A stretch of DNA of 64,000 nt from Sphingomonas panacis (GTDB taxonomy: Bacteria; Pseudomonadota; Alphaproteobacteria; Sphingomonadales; Sphingomonadaceae): the NCBI RefSeq assembly GCF_001717955.1, contig NZ_CP014169.1, positions 1 to 64,000 of the forward strand, given 5' to 3'. Numbering within the stretch: position 1 is the stretch's first letter; every line of letters begins with the position of its first letter. The position numbers and the translations under genes are program-made. A model generated the notes under the pieces. It saw only the letters and a list, made by a program, of their open reading frames with translations. It searched no databases and had not been told where the DNA came from. This document shows positions 56,904 through 64,000 of the stretch, in pieces.

Positions 56904-58733
56904 TCATGAGGCAGCAAGCATCTTGCCCCTCCAACGCTCGATGACGTCGTCGAAATTAACCTCGCGCCATCCGGCATTCCACTCCTGAAGATAATTGACG
57001 CTTCGCGAATGCGGCTCAGGCACCGGCAAGGCGAACCGTCCGACGGTCGGCATCAATGGCGCATCCCCAACTGTGAGAAACTCGCCTTGACCAAGGTTGG
57101 GAAGGAGGTCGCCAATCCCAGCAGACAGGTCGGGAAGCAGCGATTTGATGTAGCTTTGGTCAACTGAGTTAGTGAGCCGTAGCGCAATGAAGTTGCTGCA
57201 TTGCGAGAAGATTGTCTCGGAGACCTCCGACGGTCTCTGGCTAACCACCATCAGCGTCACCCCATATTTTCGACCCTCTTTGGCGATCCGCTCGATTGAT
57301 TTCCTAGAAGAGTCATATTGAGCTCCGCCGGATCGAGGCACATAATTATGCGCTTCCTCGCAAACGATCATGATCGGGACGTCGCTGACTTGGCCGCCGA
57401 CGTGTCGGCTCTTCGAATAATGGAATCCAAAGTCGAAGATCATTCTGGAAATGAGACTCACAACGATACTCAGAACCTCGAACGGGATACCGCTGAGGTC
57501 TACGATGGAGACGTTCGATTTCGTCAGGTAGCCGGTGAACTGGCGCACCACATCGGCAAAGTCACCGGTCGATAAGGGGCTGCCATCGGCCTTCTGCGGA
57601 TAGAAGAGGAAGCGAAGGCGGGGATCTGCGAGACGGGTACGGAGCCGGAGGATGAGCCTATCGAACTCTCCGTGGAAAGGACCATTCGACGCCTTTGTGG
57701 CAGCTGCAGTGGAAGAGACCACGAAGCTCTGCGCTCCATCAAAATAATACGCATCTCTGTCCGCGACGAGCGTTCCGTCTGCCAGCTTCGGCTTTCCTTC
57801 ATCGGGCAACTTGCCGACGACCTCTGAGTTCATGTTCTCCAGATAGGTTACTACCTCGTCGACGGAAAAATAAACCGGGCTATCGAACGATACGTTTGAA
57901 AGTCCAGGGTTATGCCGACACTTGTTCCGCACGACGGCATGGCGGAATTGCGAAACCTGGTTATGCGAGTTGAGTTCGTTGCTCTCGATGAACATTTCCT
58001 CCAGCTCCTGGGCGTTCATCAGCCAATAGGGCAGTCGGAGACTGTCCACGTCGAGCAGGTTGAGTGTGAAACTCTCCTCATCGGCAAGCCGAAACGCTGC
58101 AGCATACTCGGCGTGGATATCGAATATCACGATATGCGCGTTCTTTTGCGCGGCTTTATGGCTGTTCGCCTTGGACTCGATCCCGACCACCGTCTGAAGG
58201 ATTTTGGCTACGGCGCATGACTTGCCGGATCCAGTCGAACCAACGACGGCGACATGCTTGCTGAAAAACCGGTCGCCATCGATGTCGAACCGGACTTCAG
58301 GGGCGATGCTGAGCGTACCCAGCGGAAATGGAGATTTGATCTGGTCCGAAAAGATGCTGCTCAATACCTCTGGAGGAGTAACATAGGCAAATTCGGTCGG
58401 CACCGGCAATGAATGTGAGCCGCGCGTGAATTCGCTCTCGTCAGACAAGGTCCCGATGGGTTGCGTGTCGACCTGAAATCGGAAGGCGACTGCCTCGACT
58501 TCTCCGCCGCCATCGGCATCACCAGAGCCGTGGGAGCGCTCGGTGTGAGACGCGCGGACCGCCGTGATCGTGCTCAGCAGGTGGAGACTGTTCCCTGAGG
58601 CGATGAGGAGATATTGTCCTACGCCTAGCTTCGACTTGTGTTTTTCAAACTCCTCCGCCCCGCTGATTTCAATCCGAATAAGGGAGGGCGAGCTATCGGT
58701 GACGCAGCCGATTGGGGCTCCAAGCTCAAGCAT
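56904..58733 (-). CDS. herA: HerA-like hexameric DNA translocase
   Basis: This FtsK/HerA superfamily ATPase has 609 residues. An N-terminal HAS-barrel region (residues 1-120) is followed by Walker A VVGSTGSGKSCAVAKIL, Walker B PIMIVCEEAHNYVPR and a conserved RKYGVTLMVVSQRPSEVSETIFSQCSNFIALRLTN segment. HerA hexamers pump DNA into a partner nuclease. Here the partner is the gene immediately upstream, whose end overlaps the herA start by 8 bp. G+C is lower than in the first 51 kb, suggesting transfer. Confidence 0.92.
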   Translation of the reverse strand: MLELGAPIGCVTDSSPSLIRIEISGAEEFEKHKSKLGVGQYLLIASGNSLHLLSTITAVRASHTERSHGSGDADGGGEVEAVAFRFQVDTQPIGTLSDESEFTRGSHSLPVPTEFAYVTPPEVLSSIFSDQIKSPFPLGTLSIAPEVRFDIDGDRFFSKHVAVVGSTGSGKSCAVAKILQTVVGIESKANSHKAAQKNAHIVIFDIHAEYAAAFRLADEESFTLNLLDVDSLRLPYWLMNAQELEEMFIESNELNSHNQVSQFRHAVVRNKCRHNPGLSNVSFDSPVYFSVDEVVTYLENMNSEVVGKLPDEGKPKLADGTLVADRDAYYFDGAQSFVVSSTAAATKASNGPFHGEFDRLILRLRTRLADPRLRFLFYPQKADGSPLSTGDFADVVRQFTGYLTKSNVSIVDLSGIPFEVLSIVVSLISRMIFDFGFHYSKSRHVGGQVSDVPIMIVCEEAHNYVPRSGGAQYDSSRKSIERIAKEGRKYGVTLMVVSQRPSEVSETIFSQCSNFIALRLTNSVDQSYIKSLLPDLSAGIGDLLPNLGQGEFLTVGDAPLMPTVGRFALPVPEPHSRSVNYLQEWNAGWREVNFDDVIERWRGKMLAAS

Positions 58734-59925
58734 AGTCGTTCCTTAACTGAAGCGCGTATTCCAGGTCGGAGAGGCGCTCGATCTCGAATCTGTGAACGTT
58801 GACGTCCGGATGGTCCCAGTCGTCGTCGGCGATGTTCACGAGGAACAGGTCGTCAGGTCGCTTCTGGCCTATTTCTGTCACGACCGCGCGCTTAGCTAAC
58901 CTTACCCTGAACTCGAGTTCGTCTGGGCTTTTCCGCCGCATCGGCTTTCGGAAAAGTTCAGTGGGCCGAAACTCTGTGCCGCCGACCAAGCCGTTCGCAC
59001 ATCGGAGGCCGACATCGTGCAATCTCGCCTGCAGTGCGCCAACGTCATATTCTCCAGTGATCGCGAAAAGCGGCGGGTTGGCGTGCAGATATTTGAAGCT
59101 GTAACGCTCGCTGAACTTCTTGATAAATCTGACTATTTCTCCGTCGAAATTAGCGATCATCGTCGGATCGATAACAAAGTGCCGCCCTCGCGAATTCTGG
59201 CTGAGCGAGAATTTTAGATCTTTGCGCAGTCGCTGGAAAATCTTGGCGCGGGTCGCAAGCTCGCGGGTCCAGCGCGTGAAGGTGACCTGCCGCACATCAT
59301 GCAGCGCCGTGATGAAAGCCGATGGTTCAACCGTGCGCTCCGCCGATGTTGACCGGGTAGCTAAGTCCACGATGCGCTGGAAGGCGTTCGGATATACGAT
59401 CGCATCGACGTCTTCGGGCGAGAAGCCCTTTGCGTTCAGCGACGCTAGGACCGTGTCCTGAAGTGCCTCGCAGGTAGGCCCAAATTCGATCGAAAACCGG
59501 CTCAGAAACAGGTTCAGATTCGCTCCTGGCGCGACGCGCGCCACTATCGCCTTTAGCGGCACGGAATTGGTGGCGAGTACTGTCTGCAGCTCGGCGTGCG
59601 TTAATGATTGCGACCCGGACGAACCAGGAAAATAGCAAAAGAGTCTGTAATGAACCTTAGGAGGGGCGCTATGATTCGAGAAGTGCTCGAGCATCAGCAG
59701 GATTGGCTTGTAGACCTTACCTAGTGTGAACTTCTCAACCTGCTCGTGATATTTGCATTGGACGGCGGTAGTCAGGTCGCGTGTCGTGACGTCAATGTCC
59801 TCGATCGCTCCTTCGATCGTTATCGTAGCGCCGTCAGTAGCTGACAGAATCTCCGAAAGGTACCGGAGAAACTGATAAACGTAACCCTTGATTGAATATT
59901 CGGCAGTCCGCGCCACAGCATTCAT
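58726..59925 (-). CDS. Cap4/DUF4297-like nuclease partnered with HerA
   Basis: This 399-residue protein has a PD-(D/E)XK-like N-terminus: YSIKGYVYQFLRYLSE, then IEGAIEDIDVTTRDLTTAVQCKYHE, giving the E...D...QxK catalytic pattern of DUF4297/Cap4 endonucleases. The rest is a mixed domain without recognised motifs that may form the HerA interface. The start at 59925 (AGGGGGATGA upstream) is preferred over an upstream in-frame codon. DUF4297-HerA pairs are an established phage-defence system. The nuclease call rests on motif pattern alone. Confidence 0.65.
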   Translation of the reverse strand: MNAVARTAEYSIKGYVYQFLRYLSEILSATDGATITIEGAIEDIDVTTRDLTTAVQCKYHEQVEKFTLGKVYKPILLMLEHFSNHSAPPKVHYRLFCYFPGSSGSQSLTHAELQTVLATNSVPLKAIVARVAPGANLNLFLSRFSIEFGPTCEALQDTVLASLNAKGFSPEDVDAIVYPNAFQRIVDLATRSTSAERTVEPSAFITALHDVRQVTFTRWTRELATRAKIFQRLRKDLKFSLSQNSRGRHFVIDPTMIANFDGEIVRFIKKFSERYSFKYLHANPPLFAITGEYDVGALQARLHDVGLRCANGLVGGTEFRPTELFRKPMRRKSPDELEFRVRLAKRAVVTEIGQKRPDDLFLVNIADDDWDHPDVNVHRFEIERLSDLEYALQLRNDYA

Positions 59926-59973
59926 CCCCCTAAGTTGAGGGTGGGCCGCTGGTCCCAACCGGTCAAGGAGTGT

Positions 59974-62634
59974 TCAGGCCGCAGGCGCATTGACGCGGTC
60001 TTTCAGATTGGCGGAAAGGCTGAGCCGGTTAGCCTCCACATGGCGGAATGTCCGATCGCGGCAGGTCAGCAGAATGACCTGCATCCGCTCGGCCGCTTCG
60101 CTCAGAATTTCGACCATCAAGTCGAGCCGCGCATCATCGGCATAGACGAGCGGATCGTCCAGGATCAGCGAGACCGGCCGGCCCTGGTCCAGAAGCATGT
60201 CTGCAAACGCGATCCGCGTCAGTACCGCCAGCTGTTCCTGTGTGCCGCGCGATAAATCGCCGCACCCTTCGCTTAGCCCGCCACGCACGACAGCCTCAAG
60301 GGTCAGGTCCTCTGAAAAGCTAAGGTCGCAGCCCGGCAACAGACGCTCGATGTGCCGTTTCGCCCGTTTTGCAACAGGTCCAACGAACTTGGCTGACGTC
60401 TCATCGCGTGCTTCGTCGAGCGTGTCGCGCAGCAGCTTGAGCGTGTCGGCTTCCTCAGAGATCCGCTGCAGTGCTGCGCGCGCCGCCTCCGCCTCTTCGC
60501 GAGCACCAGCCTCCCGATCGGCGAGGCCTTTGCCTCCTTCACTTTCGATGGTCCCTTCCAGTCGCGCGACGTCCATCTCGAGTTTGATCCGCGCTTCTCC
60601 CGCCGCCTTCGTCCGCGCGTCGATCGTCTCGATTTTTTGCGTAATCGCCGCCGGGTCGTGCGCGGTAGCGTCGCGCGAAGCCTCCTCAAGCTTCACAGCC
60701 GCCACGGCAGTCTGCTCGCGGGCACGAGCGACATCGGCGGCAAGGGTTGGAAATTCGGGGCGGGTCTCAATCGTCTCAATCTGGGTCGTTGCGTTGGCGA
60801 GAGTGCTGGCGGTGCCGGCTTCCGCGCTGGCCAGCGGCGCGTCCTCCTGTTCGATACGGCGAAGGGCATCGACAGCGCTTTCCTGAGCACCTACCGCGCG
60901 TGCAAGCGCAGTATCGGCTGCTTCAAGATTTATGGTGAGGAGCGCGATATCCGGCAGTTCAGCTGGGTCCGTATCCGCATCATCGTTCAATTCCACGATG
61001 AAAAGCTTGAGCGCCTCAGGCCCGGCAGCGAGTCCGATGCTGTCATCGGCCGGCGTCACTCCGGCGATGCGAGCGGCGATTGTGCGCAGCTCGCTTGCGG
61101 CATCCCGCGCAGCATCGTTTTGTGCGCGTGCCGCCGGCAGGCTGTTGAGGCCGAGCTCCGCAAGCGCGGACCTCTGCCGTTCCAGCGCAGAGGAGAGCGC
61201 TCCTTCGGCACTTGCGGCCCCTGCCGGTGGTGTGATGATAAGCTCGGCGCTGCCGAGCCGAACACGGGTTTCGCCCGTCAGGACTCGTTCGCCTAGCGCC
61301 ATCGGCTCGCCTTCTATCGATATGCCAGTAGCATCGCCCGACAGGGCGATCCGCGTGGCGCCCGCTGCCTGCAGTGCGCGCGCTTCGGCAACAAGGCGCT
61401 CGTTTGCCTCAATCGTCTCCATGATCTTTGCGGGAATAAGCGTCGCGGCAAGGGCTTTGGCCTCGTCCTGAAGCCGTTCAAAGTCGACAAGTTCGGCGTG
61501 CCGCGTGCGGGCCGCAGCAACAGCACTCTTGCGACGCGATGCGCGCAGAACCTCCTCACCCGTAGTCAGAGCGCTCCAAGCTTCCTGCCGCGCGGTTCGC
61601 GCAGCCGCCAGGGCGGTACGTGCATCGACAAGTCGTTGCTGCGCCGTGGCTAAGCCGTCACGGACGTCGGCGCGGCGCGCTCGCGCTTGCGCGACTGCGA
61701 GTTCGGCGCTGTCGCGCTCTTCGACTGCCTTGCGATGACGGTCGACGAGATCTTGCAGGCCGCGCATCTTGGCGGTGACGGCTTCATGCTCGGCCCGGCG
61801 CGTCGCGAGGATTTGCGCGGCTGCGCGCGCGGTCTCAAGGGAGGCGGAAAGATCCTTGCGCGTCTGGGCATCGGTGTCGTCGGCGATCTCACGGTGAAGA
61901 ACCTTCAACCTGGCACGCGCGGTTTCGAGGTCGGAGAATGTCATTTCCAGTCCGGCCAGACGTTCAGCGGCGTCGCGCGCGGCCGCGTCGGCCATTTCGA
62001 CACGCTCTCGCGCCTCGTTCTGTCGTCCCCGTTTTTGCCCCGTCGGAGACCAGTAACGCCCGAACTGCTCGTCGATTCTGGCGCGCACGCGCGTGTAGGC
62101 GGGGCCACCCATGATCGAGCCGACCTCTGCTTCAAGCGTCGAGCGGACCGTGTCACGGACGATTTGCCCTGGCGCGGTGACTGTGAGCGCCTCGGCCTGT
62201 GCCACCCAGAGGAGCCCCAGAGCACCATAGGTCCCGGCGTCGCCCCTCTGGCTGGTGTCGCGAACCGACCCCAGAAGTGCGTGGAGACGCGCTTCGGCCT
62301 CTTCGCCCTGAGCCTTGCCCTGGGGTCCGGTGACTTCGATCGAGGCGCCCCGCAGGAAGCGCTTGGTCACAGTCCACGGTGCACCATCGGCATCGAATGA
62401 GACTCGGATTTCTGGACCGACGGCTTCTCCGTAAGGGGCGAACGACTGGGCAAGCTGGTTCTTCGTACTGTGGCGCACAAAAAATGCGGCGCGCAGCGCC
62501 TCAAGCACTGTCGACTTACCGGTCTCGTTGGGTTCGATGACGATGTTCAGACCGTCGGTCAGGCCTTCGATCGCCATCGGCTCCCGAAACTTGCGAAAGC
62601 CGTCGACGGCGATCCGACGCAGGTACAGGCTCAT
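59974..62634 (-). CDS. SbcC/Rad50-like (YhaN-like) coiled-coil ATPase
   Basis: This SMC-like ATPase of 886 residues has Walker A NIVIEPNETGKSTVLEAL at the N-terminus and, at the C-terminus, signature LSRGTQEQLAVLTRIAFADMLL and Walker B VSLILDDPLVYADDARLD. Long heptad-rich arms fill residues 200-750. No CxxC zinc hook is present; instead an apparent beta-rich insert (ATGISIEGEPMALGERVL) breaks the arms near residue 430. It resembles Bacillus YhaN rather than standard SbcC. ATGA overlap with the SbcD-like gene; the nuclease gene follows after 48 bp. Confidence 0.85.
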   Translation of the reverse strand: MSLYLRRIAVDGFRKFREPMAIEGLTDGLNIVIEPNETGKSTVLEALRAAFFVRHSTKNQLAQSFAPYGEAVGPEIRVSFDADGAPWTVTKRFLRGASIEVTGPQGKAQGEEAEARLHALLGSVRDTSQRGDAGTYGALGLLWVAQAEALTVTAPGQIVRDTVRSTLEAEVGSIMGGPAYTRVRARIDEQFGRYWSPTGQKRGRQNEARERVEMADAAARDAAERLAGLEMTFSDLETARARLKVLHREIADDTDAQTRKDLSASLETARAAAQILATRRAEHEAVTAKMRGLQDLVDRHRKAVEERDSAELAVAQARARRADVRDGLATAQQRLVDARTALAAARTARQEAWSALTTGEEVLRASRRKSAVAAARTRHAELVDFERLQDEAKALAATLIPAKIMETIEANERLVAEARALQAAGATRIALSGDATGISIEGEPMALGERVLTGETRVRLGSAELIITPPAGAASAEGALSSALERQRSALAELGLNSLPAARAQNDAARDAASELRTIAARIAGVTPADDSIGLAAGPEALKLFIVELNDDADTDPAELPDIALLTINLEAADTALARAVGAQESAVDALRRIEQEDAPLASAEAGTASTLANATTQIETIETRPEFPTLAADVARAREQTAVAAVKLEEASRDATAHDPAAITQKIETIDARTKAAGEARIKLEMDVARLEGTIESEGGKGLADREAGAREEAEAARAALQRISEEADTLKLLRDTLDEARDETSAKFVGPVAKRAKRHIERLLPGCDLSFSEDLTLEAVVRGGLSEGCGDLSRGTQEQLAVLTRIAFADMLLDQGRPVSLILDDPLVYADDARLDLMVEILSEAAERMQVILLTCRDRTFRHVEANRLSLSANLKDRVNAPAA

Positions 62635-63740
62635 GCCCTGTCCTCTCGGCTATATTCCACGAACAGGCGTTCCAACGCCCGCTTCGCGACCGATACGTCT
62701 GGACCACCAGTTTCCACCAAGGCGGAGAGCTTCGCAGCCGCTACACCGAGCATGCCCTCTACCGAGAGGCTTGCCAGGTCATCTTCGCTGGGGCGGCCGA
62801 CGAGGTCGGCGGATCGAACGTCGAGATAACGGACGCGGTGTCCGACGTCGTTTTCCAGTCTTCCAAGCATCCCGACCCGGTCGGTGAGGCTGGTGATTCC
62901 TGCCAGGGACAGCTCGAGGAGCGTCGACGGTGGATCGATAGATGCCAACAATTGGCTGCACTCGGCATCGAAGCCGGCCTGATCGTTCACCATCCAGGTC
63001 CGCCTGATCCACTGGAAACGTCCCGTGCGGATTTGGGTAACGAACGGTTCGCGACCCTCCTGAACGTCAACGAGCAGCACATGGCCGGGATCATCACGCT
63101 GGAAACGATCGGTTTCGGGGGTGCCGGCGTACCAGGTGTGCGCATCGATATTGAGTGTCCCGTGCCAGTCGCCGAGCGCAAGATAATCAAGGGAAGAGCG
63201 ACGGGCCCGGTCGGGAGCGATCTGGTTTTTGGTTTCGCCCTGTGTCCCGAAGTCGCGGATCGATCCGTGGGCAAGGCCGATGCGGATGCGAGCGCCTGAT
63301 GTATCCATGCTGTCGAAGCGCTCGGTGGGATCGTCGAGATTATGGCGATGCGTGAGCGGTGCCGGCAGCAGCCAGACGTCCGGCTCGATCTCGTGAGGCT
63401 GCGCCTCTGACAAGACGGTAATGCCGGCGCCCGCTCGTTGACGCACGCGGTCCCAGAGGCCGCCATTGCGTGCAAAGTCGTGATTGCCCGGCAGGAGCCA
63501 CCACCGGCATGCATGACGTTCCATCCGGGAGATCGCTTGAACAATCGTGCGGTCTTCCGGTCCTTCCGTGTCGAACACATCGCCGGCGACGAGGACGTGA
63601 TCCGCGCCATGGAGAGCCGCTTCCTTACCAATCGCATCGATGACATCGAAGCGTGCTTCAGAAAGAGCTGCGCGCACCTCCGGGTCGAACCGCCCATAGG
63701 GTTTCCCGAGTTGCCAGTCCGCTGTGTGAATGAGCTTCAT
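62631..63740 (-). CDS. SbcD/Mre11-like metallophosphoesterase nuclease
   Basis: This 369-residue DNA repair exonuclease fold has all five phosphoesterase motifs: HTADWQLGKPYG, VLVAGDVFDTEG, LLPGNHDF, GLAHGSIRDF and ALGDWHG. A C-terminal capping region follows. The start at 63740 (MKLIHTADWQ) is the universal family start; the open frame extends upstream without support. Coupled to the SbcC-like gene by an ATGA overlap, the pair is a YhaO-YhaN / Mre11-Rad50 analogue that processes DNA ends. Confidence 0.9.
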   Translation of the reverse strand: MKLIHTADWQLGKPYGRFDPEVRAALSEARFDVIDAIGKEAALHGADHVLVAGDVFDTEGPEDRTIVQAISRMERHACRWWLLPGNHDFARNGGLWDRVRQRAGAGITVLSEAQPHEIEPDVWLLPAPLTHRHNLDDPTERFDSMDTSGARIRIGLAHGSIRDFGTQGETKNQIAPDRARRSSLDYLALGDWHGTLNIDAHTWYAGTPETDRFQRDDPGHVLLVDVQEGREPFVTQIRTGRFQWIRRTWMVNDQAGFDAECSQLLASIDPPSTLLELSLAGITSLTDRVGMLGRLENDVGHRVRYLDVRSADLVGRPSEDDLASLSVEGMLGVAAAKLSALVETGGPDVSVAKRALERLFVEYSREDRA

Positions 63741-63762
63741 CGTTGCCCCGCAGATCGGTGTG

Positions 63763-64000
63763 TCATCGCAGTCCCATCGCACGAGCCCAGGCATCGACCT
63801 GACCAAAGGCATCCTGTTGCCACTCGTCCGGCGTTCGGCCGTCAAGGATATCGGAGTCCTCGACGAAGTTGCGCACGCATGTCGGGCCGTAGCCGTCCGG
63901 GTCTTCGAACTTGGCGACGACATGCGCGAAGCCGTCTCTACCGCTCTGATGATCGAGCAACGGGCGGCAATCTTCGGCGAGCGCGTCGATTCCGCCGGGA
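63763..64000 (-). CDS. Unknown protein, C-terminal part (5'-partial at window edge)
   Basis: A minus-strand reading frame is open at the window edge and ends at 63763, 22 bp before the SbcD-like gene, so it belongs to the same transcription unit. The visible 78 residues include FAHVVAKFEDPDGYGPTCV and DILDGRTPDEWQQDAFGQVDAWARAMGL, acidic and without a recognised motif. The family cannot be named from this fragment. Confidence 0.6.
   Translation of the reverse strand, partial: PGGIDALAEDCRPLLDHQSGRDGFAHVVAKFEDPDGYGPTCVRNFVEDSDILDGRTPDEWQQDAFGQVDAWARAMGLR

Overview
The window is about 64% G+C and its gene content points to an alphaproteobacterium, most likely a sphingomonad. The pointers are a FixL/FixJ oxygen-sensing pair, an FnrL-type regulator with a CX2CX7C iron-sulfur motif, a class I PHB synthase with a phasin, a biliverdin phytochrome with a HisKA_2 kinase, and an IS427-like IS5 remnant. 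This placement is inference from protein style, not from a marker gene.

Positions 1-51500 form a low-oxygen survival region. From left to right it holds the end of an alternative (N-type) ATPase operon (atpA, atpG), a bacteriophytochrome kinase, a quinone reductase and a phosphoketolase, OmpW, a hemerythrin-like protein, an Fnr regulator behind cydABX, the divergent cydDC exporter, a second quinone reductase, a minimal SufC-SufB/D pair, four universal stress proteins, two alcohol dehydrogenases and an aldehyde dehydrogenase. It also holds a BON protein, a CopA/CueR copper unit, an MgtA-like ATPase, a phaC / MaoC-Pta / ackA / fabI operon, a phasin, an acetyl-CoA hydrolase/transferase, fixL-fixJ, an orphan receiver, a small histidine kinase and a soluble PAS-chemoreceptor protein.

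Two DNA motifs tie this region together. The first is an Fnr/FixK box (TTGAY-N4-RTCAA) at 2001, 7983 (weaker) and 13728. The second is a recurrent TACGTA(R)-N2-TTMCC element resembling rhizobial FixJ boxes. It lies 65-73 bp before the start codons of six genes and 82-102 bp before several more. The organisation recalls the mycobacterial DosR dormancy regulon: a heme-PAS kinase and a NarL-type regulator sit among USPs, reductases and storage genes. Metabolically, phosphoketolase makes acetyl-phosphate, AckA or Pta converts it to ATP or acetyl-CoA, the ADH/ALDH and PHB genes take up reductant and carbon, and cytochrome bd scavenges the remaining oxygen. A predicted Fnr-activated small RNA lies directly behind atpG.

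Positions 51500-53010 are a scar of decayed fragments: a truncated IS5-family element, a frameshifted Mu/TniA-type transposase and remnants of a host gene. Beyond it, 53160-64000 is a single-strand (minus) DNA-processing and defence cluster. In transcription order it holds an unknown partial gene, an SbcD/Mre11-like nuclease, an SbcC/Rad50-like ATPase, a Cap4/DUF4297-like nuclease, a HerA helicase, and then a TerY-P triad (VWA, PP2C phosphatase, kinase with HHH and zinc ribbon). This joins a bacterial counterpart of the archaeal Mre11-Rad50-HerA-NurA end-resection set to a phosphorylation signalling triad. No tRNA, rRNA or CRISPR array was seen.
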